From an uncultured Pseudomonadota bacterium (GTDB lineage Bacteria > Myxococcota > UBA796): a stretch of 10,595 bases of DNA. Shown here one piece after another: positions 1-6,688 of this stretch. The DNA lies in NCBI GenBank assembly GCA_913040875.1, contig CAJWHX010000080.1, positions 1 through 10,595 of the forward strand. Direction: 5' to 3'. A program made the position numbers and the translations under genes. Below the pieces are notes generated by a model that was not told the DNA's origin, made no database searches, and was given only the letters and a program-made list of their open reading frames with translations. Numbering within the stretch: position 1 is the first letter of the stretch; every line of letters begins with the position of its first letter.

Positions 1-168
1 TTATTAGATCAAATCACCCTTTGGGCACAGAGCACCAACGAGCGTTTGGCAAATGAGAGAAAAGCAGAAAAAGTTTCACTTTTGATGGCAGAAAGAGAAG
101 TGTTTCACACTCCAAGCTGGGCAAAATCTCTGAAGCACAAAACCACTCAACGAGCAATCATTGCATAA
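1..168 (+). CDS. C-terminal end of an unrecognised protein (5' end outside window)
   Basis: The frame is open from base 1 to a TAA at 166-168 and gives 55 residues that enter the window in mid-gene. The visible part is hydrophilic and probably helical (for example STNERLANERKAEKVSLLMA), with a more basic tail ending in TTQRAIIA. I see no catalytic motif, membrane segment or signal. I do not recognise the family. The same reading frame runs on through stops at 175 and 247 into the truncated dnaK frame, so this segment may belong to the sequence that replaced the 5' part of dnaK. It could also be an ordinary unrelated gene, or a spurious open stretch, since only a short piece is visible. Confidence 0.4.
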   Translation, partial: LLDQITLWAQSTNERLANERKAEKVSLLMAEREVFHTPSWAKSLKHKTTQRAIIA

Positions 169-378
169 TGGGGGTGAACAATGAACAACATATCAACACA
201 ACAAAGAGCAACATTTCAACAACTGAAATCAGAAAATCGGCGAGTTTGAGTCTTCTCCAATTTTATGATTTTGAATCAATACGTACAACAGGTTGACAAG
301 TGCAATGCCCTCTACGAAAAAAATGAAAACATCCCCGTCCTCTTCAAAGAATATTTACCCCCGCTGGTGAATCACGTT
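169..378 (+). other. Unassigned sequence upstream of the DnaK homology, possible rearrangement remnant
   Basis: No convincing gene lies here. An ATG at 181 follows a G-rich stretch (171-174) that could act as a ribosome binding site, but the frame gives only 22 codons before TGA at 247-249. That frame is the same one as dnaK. After the TGA the frame stays open and includes the ATG at 265 used by the dnaK fragment. A second short frame starts at the ATG at 168, overlapping the upstream TAA as TAATG, and runs 42 codons to a TGA at 294-296. I see no terminal inverted repeats, tRNA or transposase motif. No CIRCE element, the usual heat-shock operator of dnaK operons, is visible. Confidence 0.4.
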
Positions 379-1671
379 CTAGAAGTGGACGAAGGCTTCG
401 TTCAAGTTCAGTCTACCAATGGTGATACGCACTTGGGTGGAGACGATGTGGATCAAGTGCTGATCGATTGGATTGTCAAAGAGTTCAACACTGAACACAG
501 TCTAGATCTGTTCAGTCTTCCAGGCTCGGAAATGGCTCAACAGCGAATCCGACAAACCGCTGAGCAAGTTAAAAAGGACTTGTCATCAGCCCCTACAGCG
601 ACCATTTCTCTACCGTTCCTCTACGCTGACGCAACTGGACCGAAGAACTTGGACAGAAACTTGAGTCGCCCAGAGTTTGAGCGTATGATTGAACCAGTGA
701 TCGCCCGCACTCTAGAGCCATGTCGTATGGCACTGAAAGATGCTGGTCTCAATCCTTCAGAGATTGATGAGGTCATCTTAGTGGGTGGGTCCACTCGTAT
801 TCCACTCGTTCGCGAGAAGGTTACCAACTTCTTTGGCAAGAAGCCAAATCAGTCAGTAAATCCCGATGAGGTTGTGGCGTTGGGTGCCGCGATTCAAGGT
901 GGTATTTTGGCCAAAGATGAATCTGTGGGTGACATGCTGTTGCTTGACGTGACACCATTGTCTCTTGGTTTGGAAACGATGGGCGGTATTTGTACAGTGC
1001 AAATTGCACGAAACACTACGGTTCCAACCAAGAAGAGTGAAGTGTTCTCGACTGCAGCCGACAACCAAACGGCAGTCGATATCATGGTCTACCAAGGTGA
1101 ACGTAAGTTTGCCAAAGACAATCGTCTTTTGGGGCAGTTTCGCTTGGATGGAATTGAACCAGCACCAAGAGGCATGCCTCAGGTTGAAGTGACATTTGAT
1201 ATCGATGCCAACGGTATTTTGACGGTAACTGCAAAAGACAACAAGACTGGTAAAAGTCAAGACATCACCATCGAAGATGCAAGTGGTCTGAGTTCAGAAG
1301 AAGTGGAACGCATGCAACAGGATGCTGAAGCGAATGCCGCGGCCGATGAAGAACGCTTTGCGCTTGTTGAGGCAACCAACAAGTTGGATTCAGAAATCCA
1401 TCAGATTGAGAAGTTCTTCAACGAAAACAAAGAGAACTTGCCGGCTGAAATGGCAACACAGTTTGAGTCAATTTTGACCGATGCTCGAGAAGCCAAGGAT
1501 TCTGAAGATTTAGATCAGATCAAAGCGGCCAGTGAACAACTGAATCAGATGATGCAAAATATTCAGCAGGCCGCTCAAGCTGCTGGTCAATCAGGTCCTC
1601 AAGCGGGTTCTGCTGAGCCCGTAAATCCTCCGAGTGATGATGATGACATTATTGACATTACTCCAGAGTGA
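265..1671 (+). CDS. dnaK: 5'-truncated DnaK (Hsp70) fragment with a foreign N-terminus; probable dnaK pseudogene or chimera
   Basis: DnaK is the ATP-driven Hsp70 chaperone that works with DnaJ and GrpE on unfolded proteins in the cytoplasm. Homology starts near residue 39 ([17 protein letters not shown], about base 379) and then runs to the end. It covers the second half of the ATPase domain ([10 protein letters not shown] at 52-61; adenosine-site [10 protein letters not shown] at 171-180; [15 protein letters not shown] at 199-213), the interdomain linker ([11 protein letters not shown], 225-235), the substrate-binding beta domain ([31 protein letters not shown]) and the helical lid. The tail is acidic ([11 protein letters not shown]). 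Missing are about 205-210 residues, including the GIDLGTTN phosphate-1 loop and the DLGGGTFD phosphate-2 loop, so ATP hydrolysis should not be possible. Residues 1-38 do not resemble Hsp70. The rest of the frame is intact with no stops, which suggests recent damage, an assembly chimera, or a retained non-ATPase product. No clear ribosome binding site precedes the ATG at 265. dnaJ follows 101 bp downstream. Confidence 0.85.
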   Translation: MILNQYVQQVDKCNALYEKNENIPVLFKEYLPPLVNHVLEVDEGFVQVQSTNGDTHLGGDDVDQVLIDWIVKEFNTEHSLDLFSLPGSEMAQQRIRQTAEQVKKDLSSAPTATISLPFLYADATGPKNLDRNLSRPEFERMIEPVIARTLEPCRMALKDAGLNPSEIDEVILVGGSTRIPLVREKVTNFFGKKPNQSVNPDEVVALGAAIQGGILAKDESVGDMLLLDVTPLSLGLETMGGICTVQIARNTTVPTKKSEVFSTAADNQTAVDIMVYQGERKFAKDNRLLGQFRLDGIEPAPRGMPQVEVTFDIDANGILTVTAKDNKTGKSQDITIEDASGLSSEEVERMQQDAEANAAADEERFALVEATNKLDSEIHQIEKFFNENKENLPAEMATQFESILTDAREAKDSEDLDQIKAASEQLNQMMQNIQQAAQAAGQSGPQAGSAEPVNPPSDDDDIIDITPE

Positions 1672-1683
1672 TCTGGAAGCGGT

Positions 1684-1716
1684 TAGAGAAGGGGAGGGGT
1701 AACGCTCCCCTTTTCT
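1684..1716 (+). terminator. Terminator-like hairpin between dnaK fragment and dnaJ
   Basis: GGGGAG (1691-1696) pairs with CTCCCC (1705-1710) across an 8-nt loop. TTTT (1711-1714) follows directly. The stem can extend outward to about 1684-1716 using A-T and G-T pairs, which would absorb the T run into the stem. It therefore has the shape of an intrinsic terminator or an attenuating hairpin. It lies 20 bp after the dnaK stop and 62 bp before dnaJ, so it could lower dnaJ transcription relative to dnaK. Confidence 0.55.
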
Positions 1717-1772
1717 GCGCAATGCAACCATCACATGTGAAATCAACGTAGAAATCTGTATGCGGAGACATC

Positions 1773-2900
1773 ATGGCAGAGAAGAGAGATTATTATGACG
1801 TTCTAGGTGTATCGAAAGATTCAACAGAAGGGGATATCAAAAAGTCCTATCGAAAGTTGGCAATGAAGTATCACCCAGACAGAAATCCAGATAATCCGGC
1901 AGCTGAAGACAAGTTTAAAGAGGCTTCAGAGGCGTACTCAGTGCTCTCTGATCCTGAAAAGCGCGCTCGGTACGATCAGTATGGTCATGCTGGAATGGGA
2001 GGTCAAAACTTCTCATATGAAGATATCTTTGGTGGTGGAGGCGGCTTTGCCGATATTTTCTCTGAGATATTCGGGGGCGGATTTGGCGGATTCGGCGGAT
2101 TTGGTGGAGGCGGCGGTGGTCGTCCAAACTTGCGACGCGGTGAGAACCTTCAATATCGAATGAAGTTGGATTTTTTAGGTGCAGTACACGGTGTGAAAGA
2201 CAAGAAGATCAAGGTGCCGAGGTCTGTACATTGTGAGACCTGTGATGGAACTGGTTCTGCAGATTCAAAAGTGACAACCTGTTCAACGTGTAATGGAATG
2301 GGGGTGGTGCTTCAGCAGCAGATGTTCGTACGCATCAAAACGACCTGTCCAACCTGTCGGGGTAAGGGAACCATAATTGCCAATCCATGTGCTCCCTGTC
2401 GAGGTTCTGGTAGGGTTAAAAAGGAAGAGACGGTTACAGTCAGTATACCTGCAGGTGTCGACACAGGAAACCGGTTGAGAGTGTCAGGAAAGGGGAATCA
2501 AGGAGATGTTGGTGCTCCAGCTGGAGATTTGTTTGTAGATATTCATGTCACCGAGCACGATTTCTTCATGCGTGAAGACAACGATATCTTATGCTCAGTT
2601 CCAATCTCGTACCCGAAAGCCTGTCTCGGAGCTAAGATAAGAGTACCAACTGTGGACGGTGAAACAGAATTAGAAGTACCTCCTGGGACACCATCTGGAA
2701 AAGTATTCACACTGCGAAATAAAGGGGTTCCATTTGTCAATCGACGTCATGGGCGCGGAGATCAATTGGTTCAAGTTGTAGTCTCGGTACCAACCAAGAT
2801 GACCACAGAAGAGGAAGAACTCATCCGAAATCTGGCAGAAGTCCAAGGTCAAAAGGTCGAAGATGCTGGCTTCTTTTCAAAAATCTTTGGAAAAAAGTAA
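1773..2900 (+). CDS. dnaJ: Chaperone protein DnaJ (class I Hsp40)
   Basis: DnaJ delivers unfolded substrates to DnaK and stimulates its ATPase in the cytoplasm. The 375-residue protein has the full class I layout and the usual length. The J domain spans about 5-70, with the essential HPD at 34-36 (KYHPDRNPD). A Gly/Phe-rich linker occupies about 84-117. Four CxxCxGxG zinc motifs begin at C154, C170, C192 and C206. The C-terminal substrate-binding and dimerisation domains follow to about 345. All zinc ligands and the HPD are present, so the product should be functional. The start is supported by GGAGA at 1764-1768, four bases before the ATG. It follows the broken dnaK frame with a hairpin between them, so its normal partner must be encoded elsewhere if this dnaK copy is really dead. 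No grpE or hrcA is visible in the window. Confidence 0.97.
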   Translation: MAEKRDYYDVLGVSKDSTEGDIKKSYRKLAMKYHPDRNPDNPAAEDKFKEASEAYSVLSDPEKRARYDQYGHAGMGGQNFSYEDIFGGGGGFADIFSEIFGGGFGGFGGFGGGGGGRPNLRRGENLQYRMKLDFLGAVHGVKDKKIKVPRSVHCETCDGTGSADSKVTTCSTCNGMGVVLQQQMFVRIKTTCPTCRGKGTIIANPCAPCRGSGRVKKEETVTVSIPAGVDTGNRLRVSGKGNQGDVGAPAGDLFVDIHVTEHDFFMREDNDILCSVPISYPKACLGAKIRVPTVDGETELEVPPGTPSGKVFTLRNKGVPFVNRRHGRGDQLVQVVVSVPTKMTTEEEELIRNLAEVQGQKVEDAGFFSKIFGKK

Positions 2901-2935
2901 CGTCTTTTGTAGACTAGAAGCGTTATACGATTGAG

Positions 2936-2947
2936 TATCGTACGATA
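2936..2947. promoter_or_regulatory. 12-bp perfect palindrome upstream of small lipoprotein gene
   Basis: TATCGTACGATA reads the same on both strands. It lies in the 65-bp gap between dnaJ and the gene at 2966, 18 bp before the start codon. The motif ACGATTG occurs on both sides of it. It could be a small operator, but a palindrome of this length also arises by chance and no promoter boxes flank it clearly. Confidence 0.2.
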
Positions 2948-2965
2948 GACGATTGGGAGACTGAT

Positions 2966-3478
2966 ATGAATACACTTGGGTTACTGCTGTTTGGTGTTTG
3001 GAATTTTACAGCTTGTGGATATGAGCGGTTACAGAAACGTTTAGACAATCAAGAGTTTGATCATTATTACGCACTTCGAGTGTATATGAGCGAGGAGAAG
3101 CGTAAACATTACCTGAAGCTGAAAACTCGCGATGAGCGGGATGCCTATCTGAAGCAGCTCGGACTGTGGGACACCTTTTACAGCTATGAACCGGAAGAAC
3201 GAGAGGAAATCGTGGCCGGGGATGTAAAAATTGGTTGGTCTAAGAAGAAGGTAGAGATGGCTTGGGGAGCCCCATACACCCGAAAGAAAGCCATTGGTCG
3301 CGCTGCCAGTCGTTCCGAGATTTACATCTATAGATTTGAACAGCAACCAGATGGATCAGTCTTACTTTGGGAATCAAACAGCAAGACTGTATACAAGGCG
3401 GTTCGTTTATTTGTTAGAGAAGTCATTATTGACGACGATGTGGTAATGGAAATCACAGAGAAGGACGCATCTTGGTAA
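2966..3478 (+). CDS. Small probable lipoprotein, BamE/SmpA-like motif possible
   Basis: This is a 170-residue protein that I do not recognise by name. The N-terminus has a short hydrophobic stretch (LGLLLFGVWNFTA) ending at Cys17 in FTAC, which would be a divergent lipobox. The first residues lack the usual positive charge, so export is likely but not certain. Residues 26-85 are charged and probably helical. Residues 85-101 (GDVKIGWSKKKVEMAWG, then AP) resemble the 'GMTxxEVxxxxGxP' signature of BamE/SmpA-type envelope proteins, followed by a beta-rich stretch (EIYIYRF; VRLFVREVIIDD). If so, it would sit in the envelope on the periplasmic face. GGGAGA at 2955-2960 is a good ribosome binding site and supports the start. 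It may be read through from dnaJ or be transcribed on its own. It converges with the ATPase gene at 3520. The family assignment is weak. Confidence 0.7.
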   Translation: MNTLGLLLFGVWNFTACGYERLQKRLDNQEFDHYYALRVYMSEEKRKHYLKLKTRDERDAYLKQLGLWDTFYSYEPEEREEIVAGDVKIGWSKKKVEMAWGAPYTRKKAIGRAASRSEIYIYRFEQQPDGSVLLWESNSKTVYKAVRLFVREVIIDDDVVMEITEKDASW

Positions 3479-3519
3479 GATGATCCGAGCTCAAGTGATA
3501 TTCCAGAGGACAGCCTGAT

Positions 3520-4335
3520 TTATCCGAAGAAGTCCTCAATCAAATCTCGCAAGGCATTTTGCATTTCCGGATCATCACTCAATGTTTCTACGAGTGTGGC
3601 ATTTGTAGCCACTGAGGTTGGGATACCCGCTTGAATCAATCTTGCAGTATGGAGAAGAAGTCGCGTAGAAGCACCTTCTTCCAAGCCTCGATGAGTCAGT
3701 TTCCGAATTCGGGTTGCCAATGCGGACAACTTTCGACCCACATCGACATCGACACCGGTTTCATTGATTAGGATATTGCTTTCGATCTCTTCTGGAGGAT
3801 AGTCAAAAGCAATGGACGCAAAGCGTTGTCTGGTCGATGGCTTGAGCTCTTTTAACAAGGATTGATAGCCAGGATTGTACGAAATAACCAAGAGGAATTG
3901 ATCTGGTGCTTCCAACACGGTAGCCAGTTTATCGATCAAGAGACTTCGTCGATGATCGGAAAGCGGGTGGATGGCGACAATTGTATCTTTACGGGCTTCC
4001 ACAACCTCATCTAAGTACAAGATGGCTCCCATCCTCACCGCGGCTGTCATTGGTCCATCTGACCATAGTACCTCATCATTTTGAATGACGTATCGGCCGA
4101 TTAAATCGGAGGCTGAAAGATCTTCGTGGCAAGAGACGGTGATCAGTGGCAGATTCAACTTGTGAGCCATGTAGGAGACAAAGCGCGTTTTCCCACATCC
4201 AGTAGGTCCTTTCAGGAGTATGGGAACCTTTTGCTTCCATGCCGCTTCGAACAGAGCGATTTCTGACCCACATTCTTCATAATAGGGTGCGTCTGTAATC
4301 AAAAATTGATCGGCGGTTGGGGTAATGATATCCAT
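3520..4335 (-). CDS. CbbQ/NirQ/NorQ-family AAA+ ATPase (MoxR-related)
   Basis: This is a 271-residue MoxR-type AAA+ ATPase. The family acts with VWA-domain proteins as a remodelling chaperone, for example CbbQ-CbbO on Rubisco and NorQ-NorD on nitric oxide reductase. All ATPase elements are visible: Walker A GPTGCGKT at 43-50, Walker B ILYLDEV at 105-111, sensor 1 in SYNPGYQS (N154), the STRQRF arginine segment at 167-172, and a sensor 2-like GASTRLLL at 221-228. The CHEDLSASDLIGRY and DEVVEARKD segments are typical of CbbQ/NorQ rather than other MoxR groups. It starts 18 bp after the stop of the large lipoprotein gene, so the two are probably cotranscribed. Its ribosome binding site is weak (AGAAG). 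No VWA partner, Rubisco or denitrification gene is present, so its client is unknown and I give no gene symbol. Confidence 0.9.
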   Translation of the reverse strand: MDIITPTADQFLITDAPYYEECGSEIALFEAAWKQKVPILLKGPTGCGKTRFVSYMAHKLNLPLITVSCHEDLSASDLIGRYVIQNDEVLWSDGPMTAAVRMGAILYLDEVVEARKDTIVAIHPLSDHRRSLLIDKLATVLEAPDQFLLVISYNPGYQSLLKELKPSTRQRFASIAFDYPPEEIESNILINETGVDVDVGRKLSALATRIRKLTHRGLEEGASTRLLLHTARLIQAGIPTSVATNATLVETLSDDPEMQNALRDLIEDFFG

Positions 4336-4353
4336 GCTGCGGCTTCTAAGAGG

Positions 4354-6561
4354 TTAGCGTTGGAAGGTGAGGAATAAACCACCTTTGTTGCTTTGATTTC
4401 CTGCGTTGTATCCCCAGTCAGACACCAGCCAGTCAGAGAGTCCATCGTCGTTAATGTCTCCAGGCACGGCACTAAGTATGTTTCCATAGTTTACTTGACC
4501 ATAGTCACTATCTCCAACCACCATCGCAGCGAGGTCTTGCTGATTGTATTGCAATCCTGGAGGGGTTTGACTGGACATCATCCACACACGACCACCATCA
4601 CCACCAGAATTCTCTTGGCCAAAACCGACACCAACTTCTGAGATACCGTCACCATCCCAGTCGCCCATTTCACGAAAACTTGCCACTGGACCCCATGAAT
4701 CTGGTACCAGGAAGAAGTAGGAGGCATCGTCGTTTGGATCTAAATCTGCACCATTGGTTTTCCAGTCGGAATCCCCATCGAAAACATAGATCCCTGTAAA
4801 ATTCTCATCTGATTGTGTGATAAAGGCCCAGACTTCGTCCTTTCCATCTCCATTCCAATCTGGCATGATTCCACAAGCTGCACGAAGCGTGTATCCATCG
4901 GAGTTTGTGCTTCCTGAACCTGTAGCGGAAAAGATGGTTGTTGAGATTGAACTCAAAGAAACAGAGCTGGTACCAGAGTCATAGCGGGTGTTGTCTCCCC
5001 AAATGACATTGGCAAAAGAGACGTGATATCCGGAAGAGGTACTGGTTGTGCGGTGATCGCAGTACAGTATGTCTTCAAGGCCATCCCCATCTAAGTCTCC
5101 TGTAGAGGGCATGTGTCTCCATGCGTTGTCGTGCGTACCAGTACTAGAAACCCGTAGGTCTATATCCGTCATTCCAATCGATCCACTGAGTAAAGGGTCT
5201 CCATAGTGGAGCCAATAGTAGTTGTTCGATCCACTTCTGTAATGACCGAAGATGTCACTGAGACCGTCCCCGTCCATATCGATGTCCTGAGTTAAACCAT
5301 CGCCCATATACGAACCAGGAGTTCCATTGATGACCAAGTACGAGTCGTCTAAGTCACCACCAAATACAGCCTCATCACCTTCTAATAGGTATACCTTACC
5401 ACTGCTGCTGGAGGCGCCAGGTGCACCGACAGCCAAGACTGGTGCTCCCAATCCAAAGTCTTCCAAGAAGGACAATGCAAAGCCCGCTTGGTCACCATTC
5501 AACTGTCCCCCAAAAATATTGTAGGCATTGGCCATCGATGAGGTTGACAACACGGGAAAGCTGCTTTGAGTCATGACAGCCACGCCACCTTTCCCTTGAT
5601 AGCCTTTTAGGCCAACAAGGACATCATCTCGACCATCTTGATCGATGTCACCGGTGGTCAATGCCCAACCGGCATAGTCACTGCCATTGGTCCCTTCGAT
5701 GATTCTATCTGAGTTCCAAGCTGGTACTGGGAAGTCAGAGCTACCATTGCAGTCATCATCAATACCGTTGATGGCTTCTATACCGTTGATATTGATGCTT
5801 GGATCCAAATCATCGCAGTCTGAGCCTCGACCGTGCAGGAGCGATCGGCTACCATCTTGATCTTGGTCAAAATCGTCGTTGCCAGCACAGTCAGAGTCAA
5901 CACCATCGTACCAAGTGTCTGGAGCCCCTGGGTACATGTCAGCGTTGTTGTCTTGACAATCGCCGCCACCTTGAATGACCTCATCGTTCCAAACCATGGT
6001 TTGGAATCCGTCACCATCTTGATCGTAATCGTCGTCTCCAGCACAATTGGAGTCGACTCCATCGTACCACTCATCGTTCGCGCCTGGATGGATGCTACTG
6101 TCCCCGTCATCGCAATCCATTCCACCGGCTTCAGTGGTATCGTATCCATCCTCGTCTACATCTGTAATGGTCGCACCAACAATTGGAATAACGAGCTGCT
6201 CTTGATCTGGATCGTTACTAACGATCGTCAGGGTACCTTCCACAGTCGTGTACGATGTTGGAATGAACTGAACCGTGATGTTGGTTTCGTTTCCTGGTTC
6301 CAGTTCAAAGCCACCACCACTGGGTGAAGTGAATGGAGGTAAAGTAACAATCGATTGAACGATCAGGGTGTCCTCTCCAGTGTTTTGAATTCGCACAGAC
6401 TCCGTTGATAAAGAGCCGATGAGAAGCTCTCCAAAGTCTACTGTTTCAACATTCAATTCAATGTTGGGTTCCGGAACCACAGGCTCAATCTTTTGTGGCT
6501 CTTCACCACACGCTAGCAATACAGAGATACTGAGTAATCCAAGGCGATGAACAGAAGTCAT
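4354..6561 (-). CDS. Large secreted lipoprotein: Ig-like domain, three MopE-type repeats, FG-GAP/VCBS-like repeats
   Basis: The chosen start gives 735 residues. It follows AGGAGA seven bases upstream and begins directly with a signal peptide; an in-frame ATG at 6651 would add 30 residues before the signal and is unlikely. The signal ends in LLAC with lipidated Cys18, followed by GEEPQ. Residues 33-130 look like an Ig-fold of the 'choice-of-anchor'/ASH type (VDFGELLIGS; VRIQNTG; VQFIPTS; LTIVSNDPDQ). Residues 134-272 hold three MopE-like modules with paired Cys (C150/C173, C202/C225, C249/C271), each with a DCDD- or DCQD-like acidic loop. From about 280 to the end come FG-GAP/VCBS-like beta-propeller blades with Asp-rich calcium-type loops, such as DIDMDGDGLSD, DLDGDGLED, DWDGDGISE and DINDDGLSD. 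It is probably an outer-membrane-anchored, calcium-stabilised surface or periplasmic protein for adhesion or scaffolding; no enzyme motif is seen. The AAA+ gene follows in the same unit. Confidence 0.9.
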   Translation of the reverse strand: MTSVHRLGLLSISVLLACGEEPQKIEPVVPEPNIELNVETVDFGELLIGSLSTESVRIQNTGEDTLIVQSIVTLPPFTSPSGGGFELEPGNETNITVQFIPTSYTTVEGTLTIVSNDPDQEQLVIPIVGATITDVDEDGYDTTEAGGMDCDDGDSSIHPGANDEWYDGVDSNCAGDDDYDQDGDGFQTMVWNDEVIQGGGDCQDNNADMYPGAPDTWYDGVDSDCAGNDDFDQDQDGSRSLLHGRGSDCDDLDPSININGIEAINGIDDDCNGSSDFPVPAWNSDRIIEGTNGSDYAGWALTTGDIDQDGRDDVLVGLKGYQGKGGVAVMTQSSFPVLSTSSMANAYNIFGGQLNGDQAGFALSFLEDFGLGAPVLAVGAPGASSSSGKVYLLEGDEAVFGGDLDDSYLVINGTPGSYMGDGLTQDIDMDGDGLSDIFGHYRSGSNNYYWLHYGDPLLSGSIGMTDIDLRVSSTGTHDNAWRHMPSTGDLDGDGLEDILYCDHRTTSTSSGYHVSFANVIWGDNTRYDSGTSSVSLSSISTTIFSATGSGSTNSDGYTLRAACGIMPDWNGDGKDEVWAFITQSDENFTGIYVFDGDSDWKTNGADLDPNDDASYFFLVPDSWGPVASFREMGDWDGDGISEVGVGFGQENSGGDGGRVWMMSSQTPPGLQYNQQDLAAMVVGDSDYGQVNYGNILSAVPGDINDDGLSDWLVSDWGYNAGNQSNKGGLFLTFQR
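5746..6162 (-). repeat. Three tandem MopE-like Asp/Cys repeats within the lipoprotein gene
   Basis: This stretch encodes about residues 134-272. Three modules of roughly 45-53 residues repeat the order: Asp-rich DxDxDG loop, G(M/G/S)DC(D/Q)D, P(G)xxx, then (D/N)GxDxxC. The first two are the closest (EWYDGVDSNCAGDDD against TWYDGVDSDCAGNDD); the third has diverged (NGIDDDCNGSSD). At DNA level CCATCGTACCA recurs on the + strand at 5903-5913 and 6059-6069, 156 bp apart, which equals 52 codons and points to duplication of a module. Confidence 0.85.
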
Positions 6562-6582
6562 ACAATATTCTCCTACACAATG

Positions 6583-6599
6583 GGATTGAATTTCAATCC
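6583..6599. promoter_or_regulatory. Perfect 17-nt inverted repeat in the leader of the lipoprotein gene
   Basis: GGATTGAA (6583-6590) and TTCAATCC (6592-6599) are exact reverse complements around a single T. The dyad lies 21 bp upstream of the lipoprotein start codon and downstream of the -10-like box at 6620-6625, so it would fall in the transcribed leader just before the ribosome binding site. It could be a repressor operator. A 1-nt loop makes a stable RNA hairpin less likely unless the inner pairs open. Confidence 0.4.
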
Positions 6600-6619
6600 A
6601 CCGAACAATTCTTATTTTT

Positions 6620-6628
6620 AGTATATCA
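6620..6628 (-). promoter_or_regulatory. Extended -10 promoter element for the lipoprotein-ATPase unit
   Basis: Reading the - strand, TGATATACT matches the extended -10 pattern TGnTATAAT with two mismatches inside the hexamer. No good -35 box lies 16-18 bp upstream, which is acceptable for extended -10 promoters. It is 58 bp upstream of the lipoprotein start, inside the 127-bp gap after the radical SAM gene, and would let the lipoprotein gene be transcribed separately from the upstream trio. Confidence 0.35.
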
Positions 6629-6688
6629 CATCCCAACTTTTGCACACCCATTCACGGCAAATTCCTTACAAGTTGGGAGAAACACTTG

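Noticed and set aside
265..378. Split-intein C-terminal half fused to DnaK
   Set aside because: The 38-residue length is suggestive, but there is no terminal His-Asn or Asn and no Cys, Ser or Thr at the +1 position; the junction reads VNHVLEV.
853..1260. A 135-codon - strand frame
   Set aside because: It is antisense to conserved Hsp70 sequence and has no recognisable feature.
5833..6327. A 164-codon + strand frame
   Set aside because: It is the antisense of the Asp-rich MopE repeats; GAC/GAT-rich coding readily leaves the complementary strand open. The - strand product has clear domain matches.
6562..6651. N-terminal extension of the large lipoprotein to an ATG at 6651
   Set aside because: It would bury the signal peptide behind 30 residues and run through the promoter and dyad. 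The ATG at 6561 has a strong AGGAGA site.
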